A stretch of 20,459 nucleotides of DNA from FEN-1219 sp036274615 (GTDB taxonomy: Bacteria; Pseudomonadota; Gammaproteobacteria; Steroidobacterales; Rariloculaceae), in contig DASUFK010000302.1 of NCBI GenBank assembly GCA_036274615.1, positions 1 through 20,459 of the forward strand, written 5' to 3'. This document shows positions 1-7,781 of the stretch, piece after piece. The notes below the pieces were generated by a model. It saw nothing but the letters and a program-made list of their open reading frames with translations, ran no database searches and was not told the origin of the DNA. A program made the position numbers and the translations under genes. Each line of letters begins with the position of its first letter. The stretch's first letter is position 1.

Positions 1-1
1 C

Positions 2-688
2 TGGTTCGAGGAAGTGTTCCGGCAGATCGACGGCCGCATCAACATCGCATGGCGCGCCATGGACGGCCGGCAGATTTCCGCCGACGCGATCGTCTGCGAG
101 CTGCGCGGCCCGGCGCGCGGCATCGTGACGGGCGAGCGCACGGCGCTCAACTTCCTCCAGACCTTGTCCGGAACGGCCACCGCCACGCGTCAGCTCGTGG
201 ACCTGCTGGCAGGCACGAAGACACGGCTGCTCGACACGCGCAAAACTCTGCCCGGCCTGCGGCTGGCGCAGAAGTACGCCGTCCGCTGCGGCGGCGGCAA
301 GAACCATCGCGTCGGGTTGTACGACGCCGTGCTGATCAAGGAAAACCATATCGCCGCCGCCGGCGATCTCGCCGAAGCCGTGCGCCGCGCGCGAGCGAGC
401 TCGCCCGGCGTGCCGCTCGAAGTGGAGGTGGAGAACCTCGCGCAGCTCGCCGAAGCGCTCGACACCGACGCCGACCGCGTCATGCTCGACGACTTCCCGC
501 TCGATGAGATGCGCCGGGCCGTCGCGCTGCGCGATGCCCACGCCGGCAAGCGCAAGGAGCTCGAGGCGTCCGGCAGCATGGCGGCCGACACGATGCGCGC
601 CGTGGCGGCCACCGGCGTCGACTTCATCTCCTCCGGCGCCATCACCAAGCACCTGCGCGCCATCGACTTCTCGATGCGCTTCCTCTAG
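2..688 (+). CDS. nadC: Nicotinate-nucleotide pyrophosphorylase (carboxylating), 5'-truncated by the window edge
   Basis: This enzyme (quinolinate phosphoribosyltransferase) converts quinolinate and PRPP to nicotinate mononucleotide, CO2 and pyrophosphate in de novo NAD synthesis in the cytoplasm. The reading frame is open from base 2 and begins WFEEVFRQID, so the true start lies upstream. A GTG at 14 is in frame but is only an internal codon. Visible family motifs, in order, are LSGTATATR, LLDTRKTLPGLR, the RCGGGKNHR substrate-binding stretch, LIKENHI, EVEVEN, VMLDDF and LEASGSM. The frame ends with SSGAITKHL and DFSMRF, the usual C-terminus. About 228 residues are visible of a typical 280, so roughly 50 N-terminal residues are missing. 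The stop codon overlaps the stop of the convergent GGDEF/EAL gene by 3 bases. Identification is secure. Confidence 0.96.
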   Translation, partial: WFEEVFRQIDGRINIAWRAMDGRQISADAIVCELRGPARGIVTGERTALNFLQTLSGTATATRQLVDLLAGTKTRLLDTRKTLPGLRLAQKYAVRCGGGKNHRVGLYDAVLIKENHIAAAGDLAEAVRRARASSPGVPLEVEVENLAQLAEALDTDADRVMLDDFPLDEMRRAVALRDAHAGKRKELEASGSMAADTMRAVAATGVDFISSGAITKHLRAIDFSMRFL

Positions 689-3369
689 GCGACGGCTTGG
701 AGAAGGCGCTTGGGCTCGGCGACGCCGTAGCCCTGGGCGTAGTCGATGCCCATGCCGCGCAGCATCGTGATGATCTCGGCGTTCTCGGCGAACTCCGCGA
801 TCGTGCGCTTGCCGGTCAAGTGCCCGATCTCGTTGATCGACCGCACCATCTCGCGGTCGATCGGGTCGTGCAGGATTTCCTTCACGAAGCTGCCGTCGAT
901 TTTCAGGAAATCGACCGGGAAGTGCTTGAGATAGCCGAACGACGATAGACCGGTGCCGAAGTCGTCGAGGGCGAACCGGCAGCCGATCTCTTTCAGCGCG
1001 TGGATGAAGCGGTTCGCCTGCGAGTAGCTCGCGATCGCGGCCGTCTCGGTGATCTCGAAGCAGATGCACGAGCCTGACAAGCCGCTCTTCTGGAACTGCT
1101 CCACGACGAACGGCAGGAACTTCTCGTCGGCCAGGCTCTGGCCCGACAAATTGATCGAGCAGAGCGAGAGGCGCTCGCGCTCGTCGGCTTCCGACACGAG
1201 CCAGCGGAACGCCTGCGCGATCACCCAGCGGTCGATCGCCGTCATCAAGCCGTAGCGCTCGGCCGCCGCGATGAACAAGCCGGGCGCGATCAGCGCGCCC
1301 TGCTCGTCGCGCATGCGGATCAGGAGCTCGTAGTGCGCGCCAACCTCGGCGTTGGGCTGGAGCGGCTGGATCGTCTGGCGGAACAGCTCGAAGCGATTCT
1401 CGTCGAGCGCGTTGCTGATGCGAGCGGCCCACTGCATCTCCTTGCGCCGCTTCATCAGATCGATGTCGTTCTCTTGGTAGTTGTAGACGCGGTTGCGGCC
1501 CGCGTCCTTCGCAGCCGCGCACGCGCTGTCGGCCGCGGACAAGAGCGAAGCGACGTCGTCGGTGGCGGGCGTGATCGGCACGACGCCGACGCTCACGCCT
1601 AGCCGGAACGTGCGCTCGTCCCAGACGAAGCGGAAGTCGCTGATGATCTCGCGAAGGTTCTCGGCGGTGCGCAGTGCTTCATCCATCGTGCAGCTCTCGA
1701 GCAGCACGCCGAACTCGTCCCCGCCGAGCCGCGCGAGCGTGTCGCGCCAGCGGATCTTCGACTTCAACAGCGCGCCGATCTGCTTGAGTAGCGCGTCGCC
1801 CGCGTTGTGGCCGCACGCGTCGTTGACGATCTTGAACTGATCGAGATCGAGGTAGAGCACCGCGTATGACGTTTCGCGCGCCTTCGCGCTCTTCAACGCG
1901 CGCTCGAGCCGATGCTCGAACTCCCGGCGGTTCACGAGCTCCGTGAGAATGTCGTGGCTCGCCGCATAGCTCAACCGGCGATTGAGCTCGCGCGACTCGC
2001 TGACGTCGTGGAACACGAGCACGCCGCCGGTGACGCCGCCCTGCGGATCGCGGATCGGCGCGGCCGTGCTCTCGATGTAGAGCTCGTTGCCGTCGCGGCG
2101 GATCAGGAGCGCGGGGCGCACGGACTTGATCGAGCGGTTGCGCCGCATCGCGACCGCAACGGGGTTCTCGATGGGCTCGCAGGTCTCCTCGTGGAAGCCG
2201 CGGAAGATTTCGTCGATCGCGCGGCCTACCGCGTCGTCGAGCTTCCATCCCGTGAGGTCGGAAGCCACCGGGTTCAGGTACTGCACGCGGCTGTCGGCGT
2301 CGGTGGTGACCACGCCGTCGCCGATCGACTGCAGCGTGATCTGAGCGCTCTCCTTCTCGCGGAACAGCGCCTCTTCGTAGAGCTTGCGCTCGGTGATGTC
2401 GGTCTCGACACCGACGAGCCGCTTCAAGCGGCCCGCCTCGTCCATGCGGCCCTTCACGCGGCTCTGGATCCAGCGCCATTCTCCGTTCGCGTGCTGCATC
2501 CGGTGCACGCTCTCGAAGAGGTCGATTCGACCCTCGAGGTGCTCGCGGAGCTGGTCCTGCACGTGGGCGAGATCGTCCGGATGGACGAGCCGCCGCCACT
2601 CCGGGATGTCCTCCACGTCGGTGTAGCCGAGCATCGCGCGCCAGCGCGGGGAGAAATACATGGTGTTGTCGCGGACGTCGTAGTCCCAGAGACCGTCGTT
2701 CGCGGTATTGGTCACGAGCCGGTCCCGCTCCTGGACCGTGAACAGGTCCTCCTGGAGCTGGATGCGCTCGAGGCCGCTCGCACAGCTCACGCCCACGAGC
2801 TTGAGCGCCAGATGCAGGTCGGCAGTCCACTCCGGCTGGGTAGCGGCGCTGCAGACGCCGAGAATGCCGCCGAGCCGTCCGCAGATGTTGAAACCGACGA
2901 CCAGCAGAGCGCCCACGTTCAAGCTCGCGAGACGCTCGGCGTCATGGCTCTGGGCCAACGGAGGCTTCGAAGTGTCGCGCACCTCGAGCAGGCGCAGGTG
3001 CTCCAGCCGGCCCTTGATCCAGGGAAACTCGGCCAGGTCGACGCCGACGAGCACGTCGGGATTGCACGCGGAGAACGTGGAGCGGCCCGAATAGACCTTA
3101 TCTATCTTGCCGCTTTCGACGTCGATCAGCGCGACGAACACGGCGTCCGCCCCGCAGGCATCGGTGAGAGACTGAAGGCCGGCCCGAAGACGCTCGTCCG
3201 CGGTGGTGACCGTGATGCTTTGAAAATCGACCGCGACCTTGGTGCAGGTCAAATCGAGCCCTGGCTCACGGACAGACTTGGCAGGCCGGCGCTCGGCCCG
3301 ATCCCCCTCGAGCCCAACGTCATCCACGCCAATCCTGCCCGTTCCGTCGCTGATCGTCCGGGCACTCAT
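685..3369 (-). CDS. GAF-PAS-PAS-GGDEF-EAL cyclic-di-GMP signalling protein
   Basis: A soluble 894-residue sensor likely to make and/or break cyclic-di-GMP. Rough domain order is an N-terminal linker (1-55), a GAF-like domain (about 57-205), PAS with PAC-type end VETDITERK (about 215-330), a second PAS (about 340-455), GGDEF (about 465-630) and EAL (about 645-890). No membrane segment is visible, so it probably acts in the cytoplasm. The diguanylate cyclase signature is intact (RLGGDEF, GGDEF at 549-553), and an RxxD inhibitory site (RWRD, 540-543) lies five residues before it. The EAL triplet is ELL (681-683). The other phosphodiesterase landmarks are present: NLSGQSL, EITETA, DDFGTG (from 802), LKIDGSF and AQGYGV. 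Both activities therefore look possible. The ATG start has only a weak Shine-Dalgarno. The gene diverges from a lipoprotein gene and converges on nadC. Confidence 0.95.
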   Translation of the reverse strand: MSARTISDGTGRIGVDDVGLEGDRAERRPAKSVREPGLDLTCTKVAVDFQSITVTTADERLRAGLQSLTDACGADAVFVALIDVESGKIDKVYSGRSTFSACNPDVLVGVDLAEFPWIKGRLEHLRLLEVRDTSKPPLAQSHDAERLASLNVGALLVVGFNICGRLGGILGVCSAATQPEWTADLHLALKLVGVSCASGLERIQLQEDLFTVQERDRLVTNTANDGLWDYDVRDNTMYFSPRWRAMLGYTDVEDIPEWRRLVHPDDLAHVQDQLREHLEGRIDLFESVHRMQHANGEWRWIQSRVKGRMDEAGRLKRLVGVETDITERKLYEEALFREKESAQITLQSIGDGVVTTDADSRVQYLNPVASDLTGWKLDDAVGRAIDEIFRGFHEETCEPIENPVAVAMRRNRSIKSVRPALLIRRDGNELYIESTAAPIRDPQGGVTGGVLVFHDVSESRELNRRLSYAASHDILTELVNRREFEHRLERALKSAKARETSYAVLYLDLDQFKIVNDACGHNAGDALLKQIGALLKSKIRWRDTLARLGGDEFGVLLESCTMDEALRTAENLREIISDFRFVWDERTFRLGVSVGVVPITPATDDVASLLSAADSACAAAKDAGRNRVYNYQENDIDLMKRRKEMQWAARISNALDENRFELFRQTIQPLQPNAEVGAHYELLIRMRDEQGALIAPGLFIAAAERYGLMTAIDRWVIAQAFRWLVSEADERERLSLCSINLSGQSLADEKFLPFVVEQFQKSGLSGSCICFEITETAAIASYSQANRFIHALKEIGCRFALDDFGTGLSSFGYLKHFPVDFLKIDGSFVKEILHDPIDREMVRSINEIGHLTGKRTIAEFAENAEIITMLRGMGIDYAQGYGVAEPKRLLQAVA

Positions 3370-3392
3370 GTTATTAGCGCAACCTTATGACG

Positions 3393-3420
3393 AGGTCTTA
3401 ACCATCCCCCGCTAAGACCT
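3393..3420. promoter_or_regulatory. Perfect 8-bp inverted repeat in a divergent promoter region
   Basis: AGGTCTTA (3393-3400) and TAAGACCT (3413-3420) form a perfect dyad with a 12-base spacer. It lies 24 bases upstream of the GGDEF/EAL start on the minus strand and about 160 bases upstream of the lipoprotein gene. The size and position suit an operator for a dimeric regulator, but the regulator is unknown. TTGACC at 3420-3425 overlaps its end and could be a plus-strand -35 box, but I see no good -10 at normal spacing. Confidence 0.4.
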
Positions 3421-3453
3421 TGACCATTCTGACAGTAACGCTCAGGAATACAA

Positions 3454-3467
3454 GCGACGGGCGTCGC
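3454..3467. promoter_or_regulatory. 14-bp dyad in the same divergent region
   Basis: GCGACG (3454-3459), a 2-base spacer and CGTCGC (3462-3467) form a perfect dyad. It sits about 110 bases upstream of the lipoprotein start. In DNA this GC-rich a 6-bp dyad can arise by chance, so an operator role is only a possibility. Confidence 0.22.
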
Positions 3468-3578
3468 GAATCCGACCTTTCGAGTCTCCAAACCCCGACA
3501 TGAGGACGGGAACGTCAACCGGGTCCAGAGTACCCGCGTTGCAGCACTCCGAGACCCTCATTCGGGAAGGAGACCCTC

Positions 3579-5513
3579 GTGAAGAACCGAGTACGGCGAG
3601 CGAAGACACATTGGGCTTGGTCGATCGTTGCGCTGGCAGCCACGGTCTTGGCCGCTTGCAGCGGCGGCGGCTCGACCGGCGACGCGTCCAGCGCCAATCC
3701 CCCCGCCCCGAGCGGTAGTTGCTCGGACTGCGGCACTCTGCTGGTCGGCCTGACCGACGCCGACGGCGACTTCGTGAGTTACGCCGTCGACGTGCTGTCC
3801 GTGACCCTGAAGCGCGCGAACGGCGCCACCGTCGAGACTCTGCCCGCGAGGACTCGGATCGACTTCGCGCAGCTCACCGACCTCGCGGACCTGCTGAGCG
3901 TCTCGACCCTGGCACCCGGCGACTTCGTCGGCGGCAAGATCAGCCTCGACTACACCAACGCGGAGGTCGTCGTGGAGAAATCCGGCCAGACGGTGCCGGC
4001 GAAGGTAGTTGGCCAGAACGGCCAACCGCTCGGCGTCGTGGAGCTCGACGTCGATCTGTCGAACCGCGATCACCTCGTGATCACGCGCGGCCGGGCGGCG
4101 TTCCTCTCGCTTGACTTCGATCTCGCTGCGTCCAACGAGGTGGACCTCGCCCAATCGCCCGTCGTCGTGACCGCGCGGCCATTCGTGGTGGCCGAGGTGC
4201 AGCCCGTGGACGAGAAGGACCTGCGCGTGCGCGGCCCGCTCGTCGCCGTCGACACGAAGGCGAGCAGCTATACCGTCGACGTCCGGCCTTGGTTCCGCCG
4301 CGAAGGGGCCTTCGGCCGGGTAACCGTGCACACGACGCCGGACACGAGCTTCGAGATCGGCGGCACGGCCTACACCGGCGCGCCCGGCCTCGCGGCGCTC
4401 GCGCAGCAGCCCGCCGGCACGCCCACGCTGGCATTCGGCACTCTTGCCGCGCAGAGCCGCGACTTCACCGCGAACGTCGTGCAGGCCGGGGACAGCGTAG
4501 GCGGCCCGCGCATGGACGCGGTGCACGGGAGCGTCGTCTCGCGCACCGGCAATCAGCTGACGATCAAGGGCGCGTTCGCCGTGCATCGCGACGACGCGGG
4601 CAACGACGACGCGCTGGGCGACGACCCGGCGCACGCACACTTCGTTCGCACCGTGATCATCACGGTCGGGCCCGACACCAAAGTGCTGAAGGTCGGCTCG
4701 ACGCAAGTTCTGGACGCGACCGCGATCTCGGTGGGCCAGTCCATCGTCGCATTCGGCAAGTTCGGCGATCCGCAGCCGGCGCCGATGGCGGAGACGACCG
4801 CGACGACGCCCGCGGCCTTCGACGCCACGGCCGGACGCGTGCGCCTCGAAGTCACCGAGGTGCGCGGCACGGTCGTGAGCGCCACCGCGGGCCAGCTGAA
4901 CCTGAAGCTGGGCAAGATCGGCCGGCTCGGCGTCGAGATGTTCGACTTCGCCGGCACCGGCACGACCGCGACGACGGACGCCGACCCGAGCAACTACGAG
5001 ATTGCGACGGGCACGCTGCCGCTTGCCACCTTGGGCGCCGGCGAAGCTGCGAAGGTGCTCGGCTTCGTCCGGCCGTTCGGCAGCGCGCCCGCGGACTTCG
5101 AAGGCCGCACGGTCGTCGACCGCGCCGACCTGCCGGCCGTGCTCGGCATCGGCTGGGGCGCGAACGGCACCGCCGCGCCGTTCCTGTCGAGCGGCAACGC
5201 GGGTCTCGTGCTCGATCTGCACAACACGTCCATCGGCGAGCGGCACACGCTCACCGTCGGCATGCGGATGATCGACCTGCTCGCGCTGCAAGCGCCGCCG
5301 ACCATCGTGGGCGCAGACGGCCGCACGGTGTACGGCCTCTGGGAGGCCGGTCATGTGGAGCTCTTTACATCGTTCGGCGACTTCGTCGCGGAGCTCGAAC
5401 AACGGCTCGCAGCTGGCGAAAAGGCGCAGGCATTGACGGCCTACGGTAGCTACGATCAGGGGAGCTCGACGTTCGCCGCGAATCACATCGCGGTTCACCT
5501 CGTCTCCAACTGA
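3579..5513 (+). CDS. Large secreted lipoprotein with DUF4382-like N-terminal domain
   Basis: A predicted 644-residue lipoprotein. The signal peptide is basic (MKNRVRRAK), then hydrophobic, and ends in the lipobox LAAC with Cys27 as the acylated residue. Ser-Gly-Gly-Gly follows, which suggests outer-membrane anchoring. Residues about 50-190 (GTLLVGLTDADGD, then VDVLSVTL, then GGKISLDYTNAEV) resemble the DUF4382 family, whose members are bacterial lipoproteins of unknown function. The rest contains repeated beta-rich blocks of the type RGTVVSATAGQLNLKLG and GSVVSRTGNQLTIKG, reminiscent of the small OB-like DUF5666 domain. The start is GTG, chosen because AAGGAG (3567-3572) lies 6 bases upstream and the signal peptide follows at once. 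The gene stands alone and ends at an intrinsic terminator. No enzymatic motif is visible, and the function is unknown. Confidence 0.85.
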   Translation: MKNRVRRAKTHWAWSIVALAATVLAACSGGGSTGDASSANPPAPSGSCSDCGTLLVGLTDADGDFVSYAVDVLSVTLKRANGATVETLPARTRIDFAQLTDLADLLSVSTLAPGDFVGGKISLDYTNAEVVVEKSGQTVPAKVVGQNGQPLGVVELDVDLSNRDHLVITRGRAAFLSLDFDLAASNEVDLAQSPVVVTARPFVVAEVQPVDEKDLRVRGPLVAVDTKASSYTVDVRPWFRREGAFGRVTVHTTPDTSFEIGGTAYTGAPGLAALAQQPAGTPTLAFGTLAAQSRDFTANVVQAGDSVGGPRMDAVHGSVVSRTGNQLTIKGAFAVHRDDAGNDDALGDDPAHAHFVRTVIITVGPDTKVLKVGSTQVLDATAISVGQSIVAFGKFGDPQPAPMAETTATTPAAFDATAGRVRLEVTEVRGTVVSATAGQLNLKLGKIGRLGVEMFDFAGTGTTATTDADPSNYEIATGTLPLATLGAGEAAKVLGFVRPFGSAPADFEGRTVVDRADLPAVLGIGWGANGTAAPFLSSGNAGLVLDLHNTSIGERHTLTVGMRMIDLLALQAPPTIVGADGRTVYGLWEAGHVELFTSFGDFVAELEQRLAAGEKAQALTAYGSYDQGSSTFAANHIAVHLVSN

Positions 5514-5535
5514 CGGATCGCGGCACCGTTCTCAG

Positions 5536-5568
5536 AGAGCCTCCTCTCCCGAGGGGGCTCTTCTTTTT
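5536..5568 (+). terminator. Rho-independent terminator of the DUF4382-like lipoprotein gene
   Basis: An 11-bp stem (5536-5546 with 5551-5561, one G-U wobble) closes on the loop TCCC and is followed by TCTTTTT. It begins 22 bases after the stop codon. This is the clearest intrinsic terminator in the window. Confidence 0.9.
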
Positions 5569-5603
5569 ACACATTCTTTTCCTTCTCGCGCGAGCTTCTG
5601 CGG

Positions 5604-5609
5604 TAGCCT
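5604..5609 (+). promoter_or_regulatory. Possible -10 box (TAGCCT) of the DUF4139 gene
   Basis: TAGCCT lies 45 bases before the chosen ATG at 5655, giving a leader of about 39 bases that contains the GAAGGA ribosome site. The same hexamer stands at almost the same distance (48 bases) before the gene at 10094. No convincing -35 box is visible. Confidence 0.3.
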
Positions 5610-5654
5610 GTGCTCGACAAGGATGGCAGCCGCGACGCGGCGAAGGACGTTGGC

Positions 5655-7220
5655 ATGCACGTTGGAAACTCGTCGAAGCGCTCGGCCGGGCCGGCTCGTG
5701 CGGCGGCGCTCGCAGCAGCGATCGCAGCGGCCGCACCGTTCTGCGCGTTTGCGCAAGACGACGTCGGCGCCACGGCGCTCACGATCTATTCCACGGCGCG
5801 CCCCGGCGCGGTGCCGCCCGAGCTCTATCGCCCCGTGCCCGGCCAGGGCGGCTTCTACGGCGGCCAGCAGGTGCCGGGGTACGCGATGATCCGCCAGGAG
5901 CGCACGGTCGATTTGAAGCAAGGCGTGAACCGTCTGAACTTCCGAGACGTCGCGGCCTATATCGATCCCACCACCGTGACGTTCGAATCGCTGACCGCAC
6001 CCGGCGCAACGCGAGTGATCGAGCAAAGCTTCGAGTTCGATCTCGTGAGCACCGAGAAGCTCATGGAGAAGTACCTCGACCAAACGATCACGGTCGACCA
6101 GCTCGCCGGAGACCGTATCGTGCCGATCAAGGGCAAGCTCTTGAGCACGTTGGGCGGCCTCGTGCTCGCGTCGGACAACGGCGAGATCCATGCGATCACG
6201 AGCTACCAAAACGTGCACTTCCCCACGCTGCCCGGCGGCCTGAAGACTCGGCCCACACTCGTCTGGGACGTGGACGCACAGCGCGGCGGCCGCGAGAGCA
6301 CGCGGCTCACCTATCAGACGGCAGGCGTCACGTGGTGGGCGGACTACAACCTCGTGTGGACGGACGGCGCCGACGCGAACCATGGCACGCTCGACGTAGG
6401 CGCGTGGGTCAGCATCCTCAATCGCTCCGGCACGACCTACGACGACGCGAAGCTCAAGCTCATCGCCGGCGACGTGAATCGCGCGCAACCCGCGCCCGTT
6501 CCGTTCGACGCCATGCGCAAGCAAGTGTTTGCCGCCGCGGAGGCGAACGCCGGCTTCGCGGAGCAGAGCTTCTTCGAGTTTCACCTCTATACCCTCGGCC
6601 GCAACACCACGATTGCGGACAACTCGACGATGCAGATCGAGCTGTTCCCGAAGGTGCTCGAGGTGCCCGCCGAGAAGCAGCTCGTCTACTACGGGTTCCA
6701 GCCGGGGTTCGGCTTTCCGTCCGAGCCGGCGATCGACCGCAACTACGGGCTGCCGGCGAACACGAAGGTCGACGTGTATCTCAAGTTCGCCAACCGCGAG
6801 AACGCAGGCCTCGGCATCCCGCTCCCGGCTGGTCGAATCCGCGTGTCGCAACTCGACAAGAAGGACGACGCGCTCGAATTCATCGGCGAGGACGTCATCG
6901 ATCACACGCCGAAGGACGAGCCCGTGCGCGTCAAGCTGGGCTCCGCTTTCGACGTGGTGGGCGAGCGCCGCCAGGTCGACTTCCAGATCGACTCCAACGC
7001 GCGCCGTATGGAGGAGACGATCGAGGTGAAAGTCCGCAACCACAAGAACGAGCCGGTGGACGTTGTCGTCCACGAGTCGCTGTTCCGCTGGGCGCAGAAC
7101 GACGTCGTCGAAGCGTCACAGCGGTACGACCGCATCGATGCGCGCACCGTCGAGTTCCCGGTGAAGGTCGCGAAGGACGGCGAGGCCACCGTCCGCTACA
7201 AGGTGCGCTATCGCTGGTAG
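5655..7220 (+). CDS. Exported DUF4139 domain-containing protein
   Basis: A 521-residue protein with a Sec-type signal peptide: a basic start, an alanine-rich core and probable cleavage after AFA before QDDVG. I recognise the DUF4139 family from its central and C-terminal blocks: TYQTAGVTWWADYNLVW, then VSILNRSGTTYDDAKLKLIAGDVN, and a beta-rich end including ETIEVKVRNHKNEPVDVVVHE and VRYKVRYRW. The family is widespread in proteobacteria, is thought to be periplasmic or surface-exposed, and has no established biochemical role. The start is ATG at 5655, because GAAGGA (5642-5647) lies 7 bases upstream and the signal peptide then begins normally. An in-frame GTG at 5610 would add 15 residues and lacks a ribosome site. 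The gene is monocistronic, and its 3' end faces a long hairpin. Confidence 0.87.
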   Translation: MHVGNSSKRSAGPARAAALAAAIAAAAPFCAFAQDDVGATALTIYSTARPGAVPPELYRPVPGQGGFYGGQQVPGYAMIRQERTVDLKQGVNRLNFRDVAAYIDPTTVTFESLTAPGATRVIEQSFEFDLVSTEKLMEKYLDQTITVDQLAGDRIVPIKGKLLSTLGGLVLASDNGEIHAITSYQNVHFPTLPGGLKTRPTLVWDVDAQRGGRESTRLTYQTAGVTWWADYNLVWTDGADANHGTLDVGAWVSILNRSGTTYDDAKLKLIAGDVNRAQPAPVPFDAMRKQVFAAAEANAGFAEQSFFEFHLYTLGRNTTIADNSTMQIELFPKVLEVPAEKQLVYYGFQPGFGFPSEPAIDRNYGLPANTKVDVYLKFANRENAGLGIPLPAGRIRVSQLDKKDDALEFIGEDVIDHTPKDEPVRVKLGSAFDVVGERRQVDFQIDSNARRMEETIEVKVRNHKNEPVDVVVHESLFRWAQNDVVEASQRYDRIDARTVEFPVKVAKDGEATVRYKVRYRW

Positions 7221-7233
7221 CCCCAGTTGGCAC

Positions 7234-7329
7234 CCGCAAAATAGGGACATGTTACTTTTTCCGCGGGCACCCCGGCGCGACTTGCGGTTGCGGCGGGCGC
7301 GGAAAAAGTAACATGTCCCTATTTTGCGG
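7234..7329. repeat. 96-bp hairpin element 1, perfect 32-bp arms (REP/BIME-like)
   Basis: The left arm (7234-7265) and right arm (7298-7329) are exact reverse complements around a 32-base GC-rich loop. The arm core is GGGACATGTTACTTTTT. A second copy with the same core architecture stands at 9886-9969. The element lies between convergent genes. Its right arm supplies the stop codon of the minus-strand maoC gene. On both strands the hairpin core ends CATGTCCC and is followed by TATTTT, so it could also act as a bidirectional terminator. I infer kinship with REP-type palindromes mobilised by RAYT (Y1-type) transposases. No transposase is in this window. Confidence 0.9.
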
Positions 7330-7777
7330 AGGGCGTGCGGAGCATCAAGACCGAGCGGCGGCAGGTCGCGATCAGCACGTCGTGCTGGTTGTAGCCGCGG
7401 TGCTCGAGGGTGAGGATGCCGTTGGTAGGCCGCGAATTACTCGGACGGGCGGCGATCACCTCCGTCTCCACATGCACGGTGTCGCCGACGAACAGCGGAT
7501 TGGGAAAGCGCACGTCGGCGAGGCCGAGGTTCGCGACCGTCGTACCCAGCGTGGTCTCGTGGATCGAGATGCCGACGATGAGGCCGAGCGTGAAGAAGCT
7601 GTTCACGAGCGGCCGGCCGAACTCCGACTGGGTGCGCATGTACTCGTGATCGATGTGCAGCGGTGCCGGGTTGTGCGTCATCGTGCTGAACAGCACGTTG
7701 TCCGTCTCGGTGACGGTGCGCCGGATCGCATGCTTGAACACGCGGCCGATCTCGAACTGCTCGAGGTAGTAACCCAT
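7319..7777 (-). CDS. MaoC-family hotdog dehydratase (mesaconyl-CoA hydratase-like)
   Basis: A 152-residue single-hotdog-fold protein likely to hydrate or dehydrate an acyl-CoA thioester in the cytoplasm. Family landmarks are the N-terminal YYLEQFEIG, the stretch TETDNVLF, the hydratase-type motif NPAPLHID, SEFGRPLVNSFFTLGL, FPNPLFVGDTVHVETEV and the terminal RGYNQ. This pattern matches the MaoC branch that includes mesaconyl-CoA hydratase more closely than the R-specific enoyl-CoA hydratases, but the true substrate cannot be read from sequence. Its ATG lies 4 bases after the proC stop, so the two genes are probably co-transcribed. The final codons and the TAG stop fall inside hairpin element 1, and the last residues (AK) are encoded by the repeat. 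Confidence 0.9.
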   Translation of the reverse strand: MGYYLEQFEIGRVFKHAIRRTVTETDNVLFSTMTHNPAPLHIDHEYMRTQSEFGRPLVNSFFTLGLIVGISIHETTLGTTVANLGLADVRFPNPLFVGDTVHVETEVIAARPSNSRPTNGILTLEHRGYNQHDVLIATCRRSVLMLRTPSAK

Positions 7778-7781
7778 GCGT

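Noticed and set aside
1912..3390. Long plus-strand open frame (492 codons) opposite the GGDEF/EAL gene
   Set aside because: It mirrors a gene with clear domains. Its product is a Val/Ala/Arg/His-rich sequence with no recognisable fold, as expected of an antisense frame in GC-rich DNA.
3558..5498. Long minus-strand open frame (646 codons) opposite the DUF4382-like lipoprotein
   Set aside because: The plus frame has a ribosome site, a lipobox and a terminator. The minus frame is Arg/Val/Ala-rich and has no signal or domain.
5532..7073. Minus-strand open frame (513 codons) opposite the DUF4139 gene
   Set aside because: It is an antisense shadow of a recognised family protein and runs through the terminator at 5536-5568.
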